From positions 186,001-250,000 of the forward strand of contig MCFL01000027.1 in assembly GCA_002102555.1 (NCBI GenBank): a stretch of DNA of 64,000 bases. The letters are read 5' to 3'. The stretch's first letter is position 1; each line of letters opens with the position of its first letter. Origin of the DNA: Catenaria anguillulae PL171 (Eukaryota > Blastocladiomycota > Blastocladiomycetes > Blastocladiales > Catenariaceae). Under the pieces are notes generated by a model. The model made no database searches and had not been told where the DNA came from. It was given only the letters and a program-made list of their open reading frames with translations. This document shows positions 44,388-55,374 of this stretch, one piece after another. Both the position numbers and the translations under genes were made by a program.

Positions 44388-46177
44388 TCAAAGTGAACGT
44401 GGTTGAACGTGCGCCATGGTATTGAAGTGAAAACGATGACGGAAGTGACACAACGAATCGACAATGAGAGTGAAAAAAAAAAGAAACAGTGATGTGGTCA
44501 AGAGAAAAAGAGAATGGTGGCGGGGAGGTAGAAAATGACACTTGAGATAGGGTGTGTTGCAGTGATTGGATCGGTATTTAGTAGCAAGGAAAGATGATGA
44601 AAGAATCAAGACAAGGAAGGTGCACAGCACCCAGCAAGAAATATCCTGGTCATCGACATTGCGAAATTCAAGCCAACGACGAAATGCACCGACTGCGACT
44701 CCGACCCGGTCACTTGGTCTGAGCCTCAGTTCCTGGTGCCGCGGGGCCCGCATACACAAATCCACCTCGCCTCGTGCATTCAATCCACACGTTGTGTCCC
44801 TCGGCACGGGCATGCGCGCAAACCTCCCAGACGGCTCGCATTGAAGGAAGAAGTTGACGTCAGAGTCGCAGCGCATGTCGCCGAGCGTGCACTGCGTTGG
44901 CGCCGCAGCCGGAGGCGGCGGCGGAGGAGGAGTAGGAGTGGGAATTGATGGCGTGGGACTTGCCGTTGGCGTGGGCCTAGGCGCCGGAACCACGATACGA
45001 GGCGGTGCTAGGTCGTTTGATGGAGGTGCGAGGTCTGCAGGTGGGTCTTGAACGTTGTTGCCCGGACTTGGGCGACGCGTCCGTGTTGGGCGAGGAAGGG
45101 AAATGGTTGGTGGCGCGATGGTCCGCGTCGGCACAGGCGGTAGCGTGAATGTTGGAGGCTGCGTTGGAGTTACCGTGGGTCGCGGCGGCAGCACGACTGG
45201 AACGGTTGGCTGAGCGACGGGTGGAGTGCTGCTGGATGTTGGACGAGGAGCTGGGATGCTTATGCCTGGTGAGCCGCCGCCGGATCCGTTCCCACGGACA
45301 GTGATTTGGCGCCGCTGAGCAAATGCTTCGCGGTTGTCAGGGGAGTTACCAGGGAACTCGGGAACGAGAACTCGGCAAAACCGGAAAGGTGGGCAACGAG
45401 CAGTTCGGGCCCAGTCAGCGATCCGGAACTGCCTGATCCGCCCGTGATTTCCACGTCTATCATCGTTTGTGACAAAAGTGAGTCATGTACAAACGCGTTC
45501 AGGTAGAGTAACGTGTACCGAGGCAGCATACCTGCACACGACATGTAGTATTCGCGATTACCCACAGCGTTAATCTGCAGAAGAGAATCATTTGCTCATT
45601 GAGATTCTTGATTTCGGTTTTGAAAGGATATGAGGAAACGACGTACCCAACTCCACGCGAGCGTCGCTTTACCGGACGGCGCACTTGCCGGAATCGTGAC
45701 CGTGGTTTGGAAAGGAGATCCGCGACGCAAACACTCGCGAATGATCGTGTCAATGACGACAAACGTCTTGTCGCCGTCGTATGAGAGGGCAAACTGGCAA
45801 TGACCGCCGTCGTGGGTTGCTCCGCCAGCGAGCGTGATGGGGATTGAACTTCCGGCGGCGACCGTCAGGACAGGGGCTTGAGCGGGATAGCCTTTGCATG
45901 GGAATCGGCCGAGGGGTGCCGTGTAGTCGAAATCGATCTGGCCGCCTGGGCCAGGGTTGTCTTTTGACTGCCTTGGTGCTGGAGCTAGACATAGACGCGG
46001 ACAGAAAACGTCGACGGCAGTGAGCTTTCCCATTGCATGATCGATGATGAGTGAGCGTCGAAGAAGAAGCGTACAGCTCATCATGACATGGGCAGATACA
46101 AGAAGCGGTATGGTGACCAGCACGAGTGTCACAAGAGACAGGACGGCCAGCGTGGATGCAGTGCCAGTGCGCTTCAT
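44388..46177 (-). CDS. AA11-like lytic polysaccharide monooxygenase 1 with CBM19-like module
   Basis: Secreted copper oxygenase that probably cleaves chitin. A signal peptide (LAVLSLVTLVLVTIPLLVSA) is cut before His1 of HVMMS, joined by intron 1 (46074-45985) to SPAPRQSKDNPGPGG. The second copper His is in GGATHDGGHCQFALS, and the axial Tyr lies in INAVGNREYYMSCA, a 43-bp exon (45574-45532). Then DVEITGGSGSSGSLTGPELL. Near 45365 one base is missing in a C run before FPGNSPDNREAFAQRRQITV. A Pro/Thr-rich linker of about 120 residues leads to a CBM19-like cysteine module (CTLGDMRC, FFLQC, VPRDTTC). Intron positions equal those of LPMO-3 except for the extra intron 1. The open frame runs to 44388, but its last 100 residues look non-coding; the true stop is probably near 44700. 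Confidence 0.82.
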
Positions 46178-47069
46178 GCTGGCAGCTGCGGTGAGGATGA
46201 GGCGAGGAGAAAGCAAGAACAAGAAGGTGATCTGGCAGCCTGAGCTTCAGTTGATCGGCGGTGCTCCTCAGAGACTGGGCGGCAGGACGGCGGCGTTACG
46301 GCAAGGAAAGGAAAGGAAATAGGGTCCAGCCAGCTGGAGGGATGGAGGAGACAATTGCAGGGAGTGACTGGGCACCCAATGTATCTGTTTGGTGTGGGAT
46401 TGACTGTGTCTTTCTGTGGCTCAAGGGTGCGACGCGACGACAGCTGAGAGCTGAGGGTGAGGCTGCCTTTTTACTTATTTGCCCAGTTGCCATCTCACTC
46501 AAACTCCGTTGCCACTCAGCTGCAGGCTATGCTTCTCAATCTGTGCTCAAGCGCCAGTCCGGCGGAACTCTGGAGAGCCGAGCATCGTGACCGGCCAGCG
46601 GCAACCTGTTCCACGGATCAACCATTTCCTTTGTTTCCCTTTGTTTCGTTTGGCACGGAAGTTGCGTGCTCTCGATCCCCTTCCTCCGCAATTGAACCGA
46701 TTCCACCATCTGATCCACAGTGTCCCAGTAGGTTCTAATGCCTTCCTTCGGCGGAACGTACGATTTGGCTCCTTCCGTGTTCCCACGGCGATTCTGGAAA
46801 TGTCGGTGTTGCGCGCACCAGTCATTGCTGGGACCAGTCCGTGTGTTGCCATCCTGACCATGAGGATTGCACACTGGCAGCGGTATTCTGGCTTCATGAA
46901 TTGCACATGGGCAACCTTGGTTCTATGATGGGTGGCCCATTATTTGCCTTTTACGAGCCGGCGGTAACAACAAGTGATCACAACGAGTCAGACAAGTGCT
47001 CAAAACAAGTCTATTGTGGTGATGTAAATCAGTCTGCGCGACATCAATATCCTGCATTCCAGCTCCAGT
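46178..47069. other. Promoter of LPMO-1 and spacer
   Basis: Upstream of LPMO-1 (-) and downstream of the WW-repeat gene (-). A minus-strand AT-rich element lies near 46465-46478. No supportable gene. Confidence 0.45.
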
Positions 47070-48635
47070 TCACAATCCACGATCCTCTTCTACATCGTCC
47101 TTCCAAGGCACTGTTCCCTGCACCTCCCTCCCATACTCGCGCCACAACCGTCGAATCTCGTCAGTCCACCCGTCCACCCAATACTTTGCCGCCCACTCGA
47201 GAATGCTCCCGCGCCACTTGAGTGGCAACCCGCTCACCAACCAAAACTCGACAACAAGCGGCATTCCTTTAGCCACGGCCTGCTCAAGCGCGCGATGCGT
47301 ATACTTGGTCGCACTCCCGCGATACGTTGCCCACCACTCACACAACAAGTCATACCCCTTTTCGCTTGCGAGGTCCATGGCCACCTCGGATTCGTTGAGC
47401 GGGTAGCCACACGTGTCGGCGAGCGTTTGCAGGGCGTCGAATGCGTCGATTTCAGAGTGAGCCGTGGCCGCAAGGTTATCAATGGTACCGTCAGCAGGTG
47501 GAATGGGGTGCGGATTGCGTGATCCACCAGGTCAGGACGGATGAAAAGCATTGGCGCGGTTGACGAGTGAGAGGGCAAGTGAGCGTTTGAAGCATGGGCG
47601 AAATTGTGGCGAGTCGATAATGTACACGAACGAGCAAGGGTCGGCCGGAGTTGCCGTGTTGCCCGAGTCGGGCATAGCAAAGTGTGAAGTGAGGAGAGAG
47701 TCGAGTAAAAGTTGTTCATTGATGGTTAAATAGTCGAAAGGTCGAGATGAGTCGAGTTCGAGTGCAAGCGTAAAGAGGTGCGGATCCTCCTCGATCCACC
47801 AATCAACTCGCATCGGCTGGTTGGACTCGATGCAGAACTGGAGGTAGCTGAACATGAGGTCGGCAGCTTCGGATCGAGCCGAATGGTGCGGAAGGTAGTC
47901 GCGAACCCACCAATGCAGACACTCCATGGGAGCGCCTCCAGAGCGCATTGCTGCTTCCATGACCTCAAAAGACACTTGAGACAAGCGCTCATGGTCTGCC
48001 TGCCGCGCCGAATCAAACCACCACTCGAGCGCGCGTCGCTTGCCACGATACGTCGCTTCGATCAATGGACTTGACGGGGCGGTGGGAGTGTTGATCATGC
48101 CCAACACCTTGGAAGCACCAAACTTGCCCACGAGCCAGTCGAGCACTTGTAAGTGGGTGTTGATAAAGGCGCTCGCGACCGCCGACTGCACTTGACTGGG
48201 CGACAGCACGTCAGCGACGCTCAGGCATGGGTGCCATGGCTTATCGCCACCATATACAGAGTAGAGAAACGCAAGCCGATCAATCCGATTTGCTGCTGCT
48301 GCGGTCGAAAACGTGAAGTATGGCACTGCCGGCGATACGTGAAGCAGCCTTGTGTACGCCAAATGCAAGAACGTGCGTGGCCATCCGCTGCTGGCACAGA
48401 TCAGAGCAGTGGCTGAGCACGTTGTGAGGCAATCTGGAACGGGATTTCCGGGTGAAACGAGCGCTGCATTGCCGGCCGCTGCGCCCAAGTGAAGGGTTGC
48501 AAAGATGAGAATAGGCTCGACTAGGTCCCATGGAAGCGATGGCGCCGACAGCGATGATGTTTGGGCCGCCGACTGACTCTTGTAAGTGGACCCTCTGGTG
48601 GGAGAATCAAACGATTCAAGTGCATGTTGTGACAT
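47070..48635 (-). CDS. F-box-like / WW-repeat protein, copy 2 (one frame break)
   Basis: Close paralogue of the gene at 49035-50627. The start at 48635 (MSQHALESFDSP) is tentative; 48656 is an alternative. LPWDLVEPILIFATLHLG gives the F-box-like motif at the same place as the other copies. Shared blocks are FLYSVYGGDKPWHPC, SPLIEATYRGKRRALEWWFD, CLHWWVRDYLPHHSARSEAA, PMRVDWWIEEDPHLFTLALE and, near the end, VVEFWLVSGLPLKWRGSILE. At about 47530 the main frame stops after SLVNRANAFHPS, while the paralogue goes on; homologous sequence resumes in other frames and reaches the stop at 47070. One or two single-base errors, or recent decay, would explain it. It lies in tandem with copy 3, same strand. 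Confidence 0.72.
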
Positions 48636-49034
48636 TGCCGAGTCTATTTGGTGCATTGTATGCAGTTGCAGGCCGCTCGTATTGGGCTTACGGCATGATA
48701 TGGATGGTCGTGTCAAGTTGCCAAAAATCGTTTCGTGCTGATGCCAGGTGAGGCCGGTCTCTGCAAGTCGACAGACAGGTGCCGCCAGGACTCCGGTAGC
48801 TAACCAAGAACAGTCGTCATTGCAACACTCTGTGTGTCTTCTCCTCCGCAGATTGCTGGTGACGGGCTGAATGTCAGCAGCACACACAGGTTCGCCGGCC
48901 GGTTGCTTGAAACAATGCCAAGGGTCGACATGGAGGCAAAAGAAAGTAGAGACCACAGCCGAAAAAGGTGTTGCCATTGAAGCCGGCGAAAGCAACAAGC
49001 GTATGTACTCGAACAATTGCACTGATTGGCTCGG
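48636..49034. other. Spacer between tandem paralogues
   Basis: Promoter of copy 2 and 3' flank of copy 3. The open frame of copy 2 extends into it up to 49022, without similarity to the paralogue. No other gene. Confidence 0.45.
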
Positions 49035-50627
49035 TCAATCAACGTCTGGCCCGTCATCATCATCATCGCTGCCATCATCCTCTTCCCACGGCACTGTCCC
49101 TTCAATCCCCACACCATACTTGATCCACAACGCACGCACATGCTCCACCCACACCGGATTCCCTGGGACACTGGCCCACATCAAGATACTCCCGCGCCAC
49201 TTCAACGGCAACCCGCTCTTGAGCCAAAATTCAACAACACGCCCCTTTGCGTTTGCGACCGCCTCCTCGAGCGCAACATGCGAATACTTGATCTTGTCGC
49301 CACGAATCCACACCCACTGACTGCACACGTCTGCGAATCCCCTGGCGCTCGCCAAATCCACGGCCACCTCCGACTCTTCCTGTGCGCGCAGCAGCCCTGC
49401 CGCATACAAGTGGAGGGCGTGAAACGCATCGGCCTCCGAGTGGACCGTTGCGGCCAACTGATCCAAGGCGCACTCACGCAACGCCCACGTGTCGGGCGAG
49501 CCGTGTGTCCACCATGGAATGGCGGCAAGGTGTTGGCTTGCGCGGTTGACGAGCGCGTGAGCGAGCTCGAGCTTGAAGCGCGGGCGAAAGTGGCGCGAGT
49601 GCACAATATAGGCGAACGAGCACTTTTCGGGATAGGATCCATGGACAAAGGCAAAGCGGACGCCGAGCACGGCGGCAAGCAGCGCGTGTTCATTGGGTGT
49701 CAGGTCGTTGGGCGAGTCGAGGGCTTCGAGCTCAAGTGCGAGCTTGAAAAGGTGCGGGTCGTTGTCGATCCACCAAGCAACACGTTCAGGTTGGTTGGAT
49801 CGGATGCAAAAGAGGGTGTAGTTGAACATGAGCTGGCTTGCGTCTGACTTGTCCTTGCCGGCAGCATGATGCGGCAGGTACGTTTGGACCCACCAGCGGA
49901 GACAATCAATCGGGACACGATTGCAATTCATGGCGGCTTCAATGTCCTCGAATTCCACATGCGAGAGGTGCCAGTTGGCCGATTCGAGGTCGGATGGCTG
50001 GACCAGACTCTGGACAAGGGCAAACCACCACTCCAAGGACTTGAGCTTTCCCTTGTGCGTGGCCTCGACCAGCGGACTGTCGGATGGGTTCACTGACAGA
50101 GTGTTCAATGACCTGAGAACCGTCTCTGCGCCATGCTTGACCACGAGCCAGCCAAGAATGTGGAAAAACTGCTTGCCAAACGCAACTGTAACGGCGCGCT
50201 GCACGGCCAGAGAACCAAGCACATTGGACACATCCGAGGAGGAGTGCCAACTCGGGTTGCCCTCGACATTGGTACCGCCGTAAACCGACAAAAGAACGGC
50301 CATGCGATCGAGGCGATTCGCGCGAGCAGCGCTCCAGTACGAGAAGGGCGGCTTGGACGAGCCGAGCGGCAACAGGCGGGAGTGGAACAGGTGCAGCAAC
50401 CGTTTGGAGCATAGGTGGCCAACGGCGAAGATGGGAGCCAGGGTCGGACTGGAGGTCGGCGACTGATGGTTCAGGTTGCCAGCATCCTGGATGTCGAGTT
50501 GCGTGAGACAAGAGTGGAGATGGAGCGTCAGGAAGGACAAGATGGGATCAATCAGGTCGAAGGGTAACTGGACCGGGGCCGGGTCTTCTCGGGCCTCACA
50601 GCTGATGCTGGGTGTGTCGCGTTTCAT
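49035..50627 (-). CDS. F-box-like / WW-repeat protein, copy 3 (intact)
   Basis: Uninterrupted 530-residue reading starting MKRDTPSISCEAREDP. The F-box-like helix is LPFDLIDPILSFLTLHLH. Then come helical repeats in which Trp pairs recur: KSLEWWFALVQSL, CLRWWVQTYLPHHAA, RVAWWIDNDPHLFKLALELE, CSQWVWIRGDKIKYSHVALE, RVVEFWLKSGLPLKWRGSI. The ending EGTVPWEEDDGSDDDDD is strongly acidic. It matches copy 2 over nearly its full length and copy 1 (22 kb) in layout. The repeats resemble degenerate ankyrins, and the layout fits an SCF adaptor, by inference. No membrane segment or signal. Clean frame, unlike copy 2. Confidence 0.75.
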   Translation of the reverse strand: MKRDTPSISCEAREDPAPVQLPFDLIDPILSFLTLHLHSCLTQLDIQDAGNLNHQSPTSSPTLAPIFAVGHLCSKRLLHLFHSRLLPLGSSKPPFSYWSAARANRLDRMAVLLSVYGGTNVEGNPSWHSSSDVSNVLGSLAVQRAVTVAFGKQFFHILGWLVVKHGAETVLRSLNTLSVNPSDSPLVEATHKGKLKSLEWWFALVQSLVQPSDLESANWHLSHVEFEDIEAAMNCNRVPIDCLRWWVQTYLPHHAAGKDKSDASQLMFNYTLFCIRSNQPERVAWWIDNDPHLFKLALELEALDSPNDLTPNEHALLAAVLGVRFAFVHGSYPEKCSFAYIVHSRHFRPRFKLELAHALVNRASQHLAAIPWWTHGSPDTWALRECALDQLAATVHSEADAFHALHLYAAGLLRAQEESEVAVDLASARGFADVCSQWVWIRGDKIKYSHVALEEAVANAKGRVVEFWLKSGLPLKWRGSILMWASVPGNPVWVEHVRALWIKYGVGIEGTVPWEEDDGSDDDDDGPDVD

Positions 50628-50802
50628 TGTAGAGTCGGCTCGGGTGTAATCGATGCTGGTGGAGCAAGTTAGTTAGAATGAGGCGTGAGTGAAACATGCA
50701 CGGAATGTGGCAAAAGGTGCCGACGAATGATCACGGAACGCACAAAGGAAGGCTTGTGACCAATCGCGAACATTCAACAGGCCATGCAACCAGGCATCGC
50801 AC

Positions 50803-51624
50803 ATGAATCACCACGCATACAGGCAGGCAGGCGCCGAGGATATCATTCGGTACCGGGTAGCGAGGGAGTACATAGCTGCGACGAGCCGCGGCAATAAATT
50901 CGGGTCGGAACCTCTTGTTCTCAACAACTTGAATTGCGCTCTTGACTCCAAACCGACGCACATCCACGAGTCGGACCATGTCGATTCAAGCTCAACAACC
51001 CACCATCATTCCCAAACCAAAGCTGTCCTACAAGTGGACCATGCAACCCGTACCACCAGCAGCGCAACTCCGTTGTCCGCTTTGGCCACCTATCCCTGTA
51101 ATCCCAGGTTCATGACCCGCTCACTGTTCTCGATCGGCCCGCCGAATCGGAATCGGCATTCATGGCAAGGGATCCGCGCAGGTCCTTCAAGGTTTGCTTT
51201 GCTCGTTCATCGCCTGGTCGCAACTGCGCGCGGTCGTTGCCGCGCCATGTACTCTGTCAAGAAACGCTGCAACGGGCTCAATCTGATTAGGTACCAACCA
51301 CCCGAGCACATCGGCAAAAATGTCGTGGAAACGCACCGTCTATACACGACATTGGCCGGCCAAAGATCCAGTCACGTCTCGAACGATAACGACGGAAACG
51401 ATTTGGATGGGGAGGCACAATCGTCATCGGCCCGGGGCGACGCAGTCTTCAACATCAAAAAATCCATCTTGAATCCGCCCGTGTACTCTGCATATCGTGG
51501 CTGTCACTCAGGTCAAGACCAAGACTACTCGGATCCGCTGTCGTGCACGCCGTTGATCACGCTGACTTCCAACGAAACAAAGGGATATGACACTCGATAC
51601 AAGTTTTTCAGTAAACCCCAATAG
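50803..51624 (+). CDS. Long open frame of doubtful coding status
   Basis: A 273-codon open frame on the plus strand. The product has no recognised domain, no signal peptide and no repeats; composition is mixed with many His, Ser, Arg and Asn. A divergent partner of the WW-repeat copy 3 gene would fit the gene spacing of the window, but GC-rich DNA often yields chance frames of this size. Reported only because the surrounding 2 kb has no other candidate. Confidence 0.2.
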   Translation: MNHHAYRQAGAEDIIRYRVAREYIAATSRGNKFGSEPLVLNNLNCALDSKPTHIHESDHVDSSSTTHHHSQTKAVLQVDHATRTTSSATPLSALATYPCNPRFMTRSLFSIGPPNRNRHSWQGIRAGPSRFALLVHRLVATARGRCRAMYSVKKRCNGLNLIRYQPPEHIGKNVVETHRLYTTLAGQRSSHVSNDNDGNDLDGEAQSSSARGDAVFNIKKSILNPPVYSAYRGCHSGQDQDYSDPLSCTPLITLTSNETKGYDTRYKFFSKPQ

Positions 51625-51836
51625 GCAACCCAGCTGTGGATTCCGTCATGGCCGTGGAGCGTGTGGTCAGCTTGGTGGTGCTTGGATCCGACAAGATGCA
51701 CGACTCGGACCTATTCGTGTTCTTGCTCCTTGGCGCGGCGGCCAGCGACACAGGACTGGAAGTGGAGGAACGCGCATGCGCCGGGTCAAATGATTGCATC
51801 GGCCAAGACTATTACGGAGCAGTCGATGAATGCGGC

Positions 51837-51837
<1 letters not shown>

Positions 51838-51875
<38 letters not shown>
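51838..51875. repeat. Poly-T tract of 38 bases
   Basis: An uninterrupted run of T, by far the longest homopolymer in the window. No target-site duplication or retrocopy body was seen beside it. Its length may be inaccurate in the assembly. Confidence 0.9.
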
Positions 51876-51876
<1 letters not shown>

Positions 51877-52679
51877 GCCCAGACGTCATGCAAGTTCAAG
51901 TAGCGGCGGGCGTCGATGGCAGGTTGCCAACCTGATGTTGGCGGTGGTCTTGTCTACCGTGACGCATGCAAACGTTGCATTTGGGCGTCAACGGGACTTG
52001 GGTTGCTGCTTGAAGTCAGTCGTGTGTACATACATATGTCGGTCCATCTAAGCATGTGAATACGAGGTTTTGTGATACTCGTATTTACTTGGGAACCGTG
52101 GGAACGTGTGACAACGACCCCATGATCCGATCGCTTGTGCTCGATAATGCTCCTAGTCGTCTCGCATGAGACAGAGCTAAGTATTTATATGTATATGTGT
52201 CGTGGTTCCGAGGGCAAGGGACCAGGGGCATCATTTCACCAAGGGACTAATTTTCACATACACCAGCTCGTTGAAGTTCCCTCGCACATTCACCCTTGTT
52301 TGACAGGTAGCGCGCGCTTGTGGGCTGAATTTTTGTGCGGGCATGTGAAGATCATGGCATGCACACAAGCAACCAAGATACATACATATTCATGTTCAGC
52401 GTTCGAGCAAATATTAGCTGGGGTCAGGCACAGATGATGAGCAAGGGAACAAATCAGGCAAGGAAACGGCAAAGGAAACGAGCCAAAAAAATAAAAAAAT
52501 AAAAAACCGAGGCACAGAGACACAAACGAGCGCTCACATCAACAACATCAAACACACGGAAATACACACAGAAGGAGGATTAAATAACCGAATGGACATG
52601 ATCGCAACCGGGCCGAAAAACGCGGCCCGCAGCGAATCGGAACGGGAATGAGGACAATGACGAGGAGGTGAGGTCGAGT

Positions 52680-54070
52680 TTAGAGAATGATGGTCTCGGA
52701 CGACTCGGGGAACTTGACGCCGAGCTCGAGCAGCTTCTTGAAGGCATCAGAGAAGGCCGAGAAGAAGGCAGCCTCGTCCTTGGCAAACTCCTTGGTGTAC
52801 TTGTAAAAGTACCGGTCGTTGTACATTTCTGGTCAAAGTGAACAAGTGATTTGCGCGTCAGATTGGACGAGCAATGAAAAAGAGGGGAAAACCGAATCGT
52901 ACCCATGTCAGTTGGCAACATCATCAAAGACCGGGTCTTCTTGTCCTCGTACTGCAAGGGCCCGTCCCATTGCTTCTTGACCCACGTCTCGCTCAACAGC
53001 AACTTGAAGTAATCGTTGGTGAGCATGGTGGGTGAGAACGTCCAAGGGCCCTTGTACCCGGACCGATCCGTGTGACACCGGCCAAGAGCGTGGGCGCCCA
53101 TGAGCGCGACAATTTCGCGGTCGTCAAACCCCATGCGGTTGAACACTTCGCGAATGTGCTTGCGTTCCTTTGACGCGTCAGGCAAGCGGCCCACGGGCGG
53201 GCAGGCTTCGGCAGAGGGGGCATCGGACCGGCCAGAGCGCCAAGGCACAGAGGGGCCACCCATTTCCTTGATGGCAACCACACCCGCAAGCGTCCACAGG
53301 TCGGCGTACGAGATGTCGGGGAAGCGCCGCTTGATGGGTTCAAGGAGGTCGCGTGCAAGGTTGAGGCCGTTGTTGGCGCCGTCCGAGGATTCGGCTATTA
53401 TTATTTAGTGCAAGTTGGTGGAATTTGTGCGTCAGTTTGGTTGAGCCACGGGACCAAGGAAATCGCGCGAGGAAAAGTTGGAAACGTACGGTGGTAGCGC
53501 ATGGTGGCGCCGTTCGACCCGCCAGACCCGTCGTGCTTGGAATACGTGCCGGACGCGTGCCAGGCCAGGCGGACAAAGAGTGGGCCGTACGAACCGTCGT
53601 CATAGTCTGGGTTGGATTCCAGCACATCGGCAATGGCGGCGGCAACCTTGTGGTAGTTGAGCGGCTCCTTGGGCTTTGGGACGGCGTGTTGGACGGCATC
53701 GGAAATGGCGTGCTGCTTGTCCTTGAGGTCCTCCTTGATTTCGGACCACGAGTGTTGGGTCTGTGAGAGGGGTGACGAGACGAGGTTGTGAGCCGAGTGG
53801 CGAGACGTGGCCAGAATGTTGTGTGTGTCGTGACGTGGGTCCAGTGGTTGAGTTGTGTTGTGTTTGAGTGGCGTCACGCAGGAATAGACGTACAGTGTAG
53901 TAGTAGCCGCCAGCGCCCGCAGCGAGCAAGGCAAGCGAGATGGGAACGAGCTTGGACGAGCCCGACTTTGCGGCTTCGGTGGCGAGCGTACGGCGCGAGG
54001 AGCGCGTGGCCGCCGGGAGGGCAGAGCGGGTGGCGGCCGCAGCCGAGCGGAGAACAGAGCGAGCAAACAT
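52680..54070 (-). CDS. CCP1: Cytochrome c peroxidase, mitochondrial
   Basis: Haem peroxidase of the intermembrane space that reduces hydrogen peroxide with electrons from cytochrome c. Exons 54070-53894, 53760-53490, 53394-52903 and 52828-52680 join in phase to 362 residues. The presequence ([20 protein letters not shown]) is followed by a short hydrophobic sorting segment ([17 protein letters not shown]), as in yeast Ccp1. The distal site is [15 protein letters not shown] with Arg, Trp and His. The splice gives [15 protein letters not shown]. The proximal His lies in [12 protein letters not shown], and the Trp of [10 protein letters not shown] fits the radical-site Trp of CCP-type enzymes. 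It ends [20 protein letters not shown]. All key residues are present and the frame is clean. Confidence 0.95.
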
Positions 54071-55374
54071 GATGATTTGATTGGCGGGCGGTTGGTCCAA
54101 GATACCAGTTGCTTGGGTGATCTAAAGAGATGTCGAGTGCAAAGCGATACAGGGCAATTGAGTCGGGGACGAGCAGCTGCAGTGGGCGGTTGGAAGGAGA
54201 GGGCCGGGGCGGCGGGTGGCTTTTATGGATTTGCTGCTCTTGTGGCCGTTGACGGATGGCGAGCAGGTTGGAAGCGTTTGCGTGCGTTGCACGGCATGCC
54301 AATGTGTCGTGTGTCGTGTCTCTCGCTCGCACTCTCAACCTCTTTGGATCGGCAATGCCATTGGCTGAGGCACCGCGATCTGCGATCTGCCTACACTTGA
54401 AGACCACGGGTCAACGGACATGGAGCAACCTATGTAAGCTGACGTTGGTCGCGTAAGCTTGGGCTAAATTTGTATCCCGTACACCATGCTGACAGACAAA
54501 ATGATACATAGCTTGGCATACCACAGTAACTATACAGTGAATGACTCCCTCGGAGCGTCGCGCAGTGTCGACCAAGTTTGCATCCTGAGCCGCAGTAAAT
54601 TTGTGCATTACATAAATCTGTTTTCGATCGTCGGCTCAACTTTCGCACTCGCCGTCAAATCTTAAGCAACTGCAGTCAAAGGCATTCGCCCGACCAACTT
54701 TGAATCGGCGGCCAAAGACTGAAGTCCATCATCCTAAGCCAGACTCAGAGCCAGCCTCTGCTTGCCAATCGGTGGAACTGCACTGCCATGATCAGTGCTG
54801 ATCATCATGGCCAATCGACACACAAGGTCGTGGTGTGTCAGCCACCGTTGGCCGTGATCGAAGCAGCACCTGATGGAGGCGCTGCGGGCGCGGGGGTCAC
54901 ATTCATCTGTTTCTCACCAGTCCGTGTCTACGTAGTGCTCATGGCCATATCTGGGTCTCTCTCTCTCATGCTCGTGCCCGCTTTGCCTTGACTTGGCCAA
55001 GCCTCCATTGCGACGTACACCCACAACCATACTACGCAAGGTGCTCCATCCGTCCTTCTCCGTCCGACGGCAATCCCAATCCATCGAGCTCAGGCTCATC
55101 CTCAGCTGCCCCAGCACATCTCATCCGAGTCCACCTCCATCCTTGACGCCCACCACCCATCACCCACCGCACCGGCCGTTTGGTTTTGGCAGTCGGTACG
55201 TCCAGTGAGTAGTGAGTGAGTGCTGCTGTGACATTGTGACTGACCAGAGTCGGCATGAATGACAGTGTCTCGCAGAGCCAACTTGTCCGTGAGCTCGAGT
55301 CCACATAGAGTGTCTCGCAGCCCGAGCCCGAGCCCGAGCCCGTGGGTCCATTCAGACTTGGAACCGAAAGCAGC
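54071..55374. other. Divergent promoter region, CCP1 / PX-RhoGAP
   Basis: 1.3 kb between divergent genes. No gene supported. It contains a hexanucleotide repeat at its right end and pyrimidine-rich stretches at 55000-55200. Confidence 0.45.
55319..55342. repeat. CCCGAG hexamer repeat in 5' leader
   Basis: Four tandem hexamers (agcccg) lie 30-55 bp before the ATG of the PX-RhoGAP gene, probably in its 5' UTR. Confidence 0.75.

Larger units (their letters stand above)
50628..52679. other. Long gene-poor stretch with poly-T tract
   Basis: About 2 kb with no recognised gene, apart from one long open frame (50803-51624) listed separately and a 38-base T run. AT-rich patches with TATA-like tatttatatg occur near 52179. 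It lies between the WW-repeat copy 3 promoter and the 3' flank of cytochrome c peroxidase. Confidence 0.4.

Noticed and set aside
44388-44700. Hydrophobic C-terminal extension of LPMO-1 as a membrane anchor
   Set aside because: The stretch is T/C-rich like a 3' UTR, and the two paralogues end shortly after the cysteine module; a missed stop or one-base error is likelier.
51838-52679. Poly-T as the tail of a retroposed copy on the minus strand
   Set aside because: No open frame, similarity to a neighbouring gene or target-site duplication was seen to the right of the tract.
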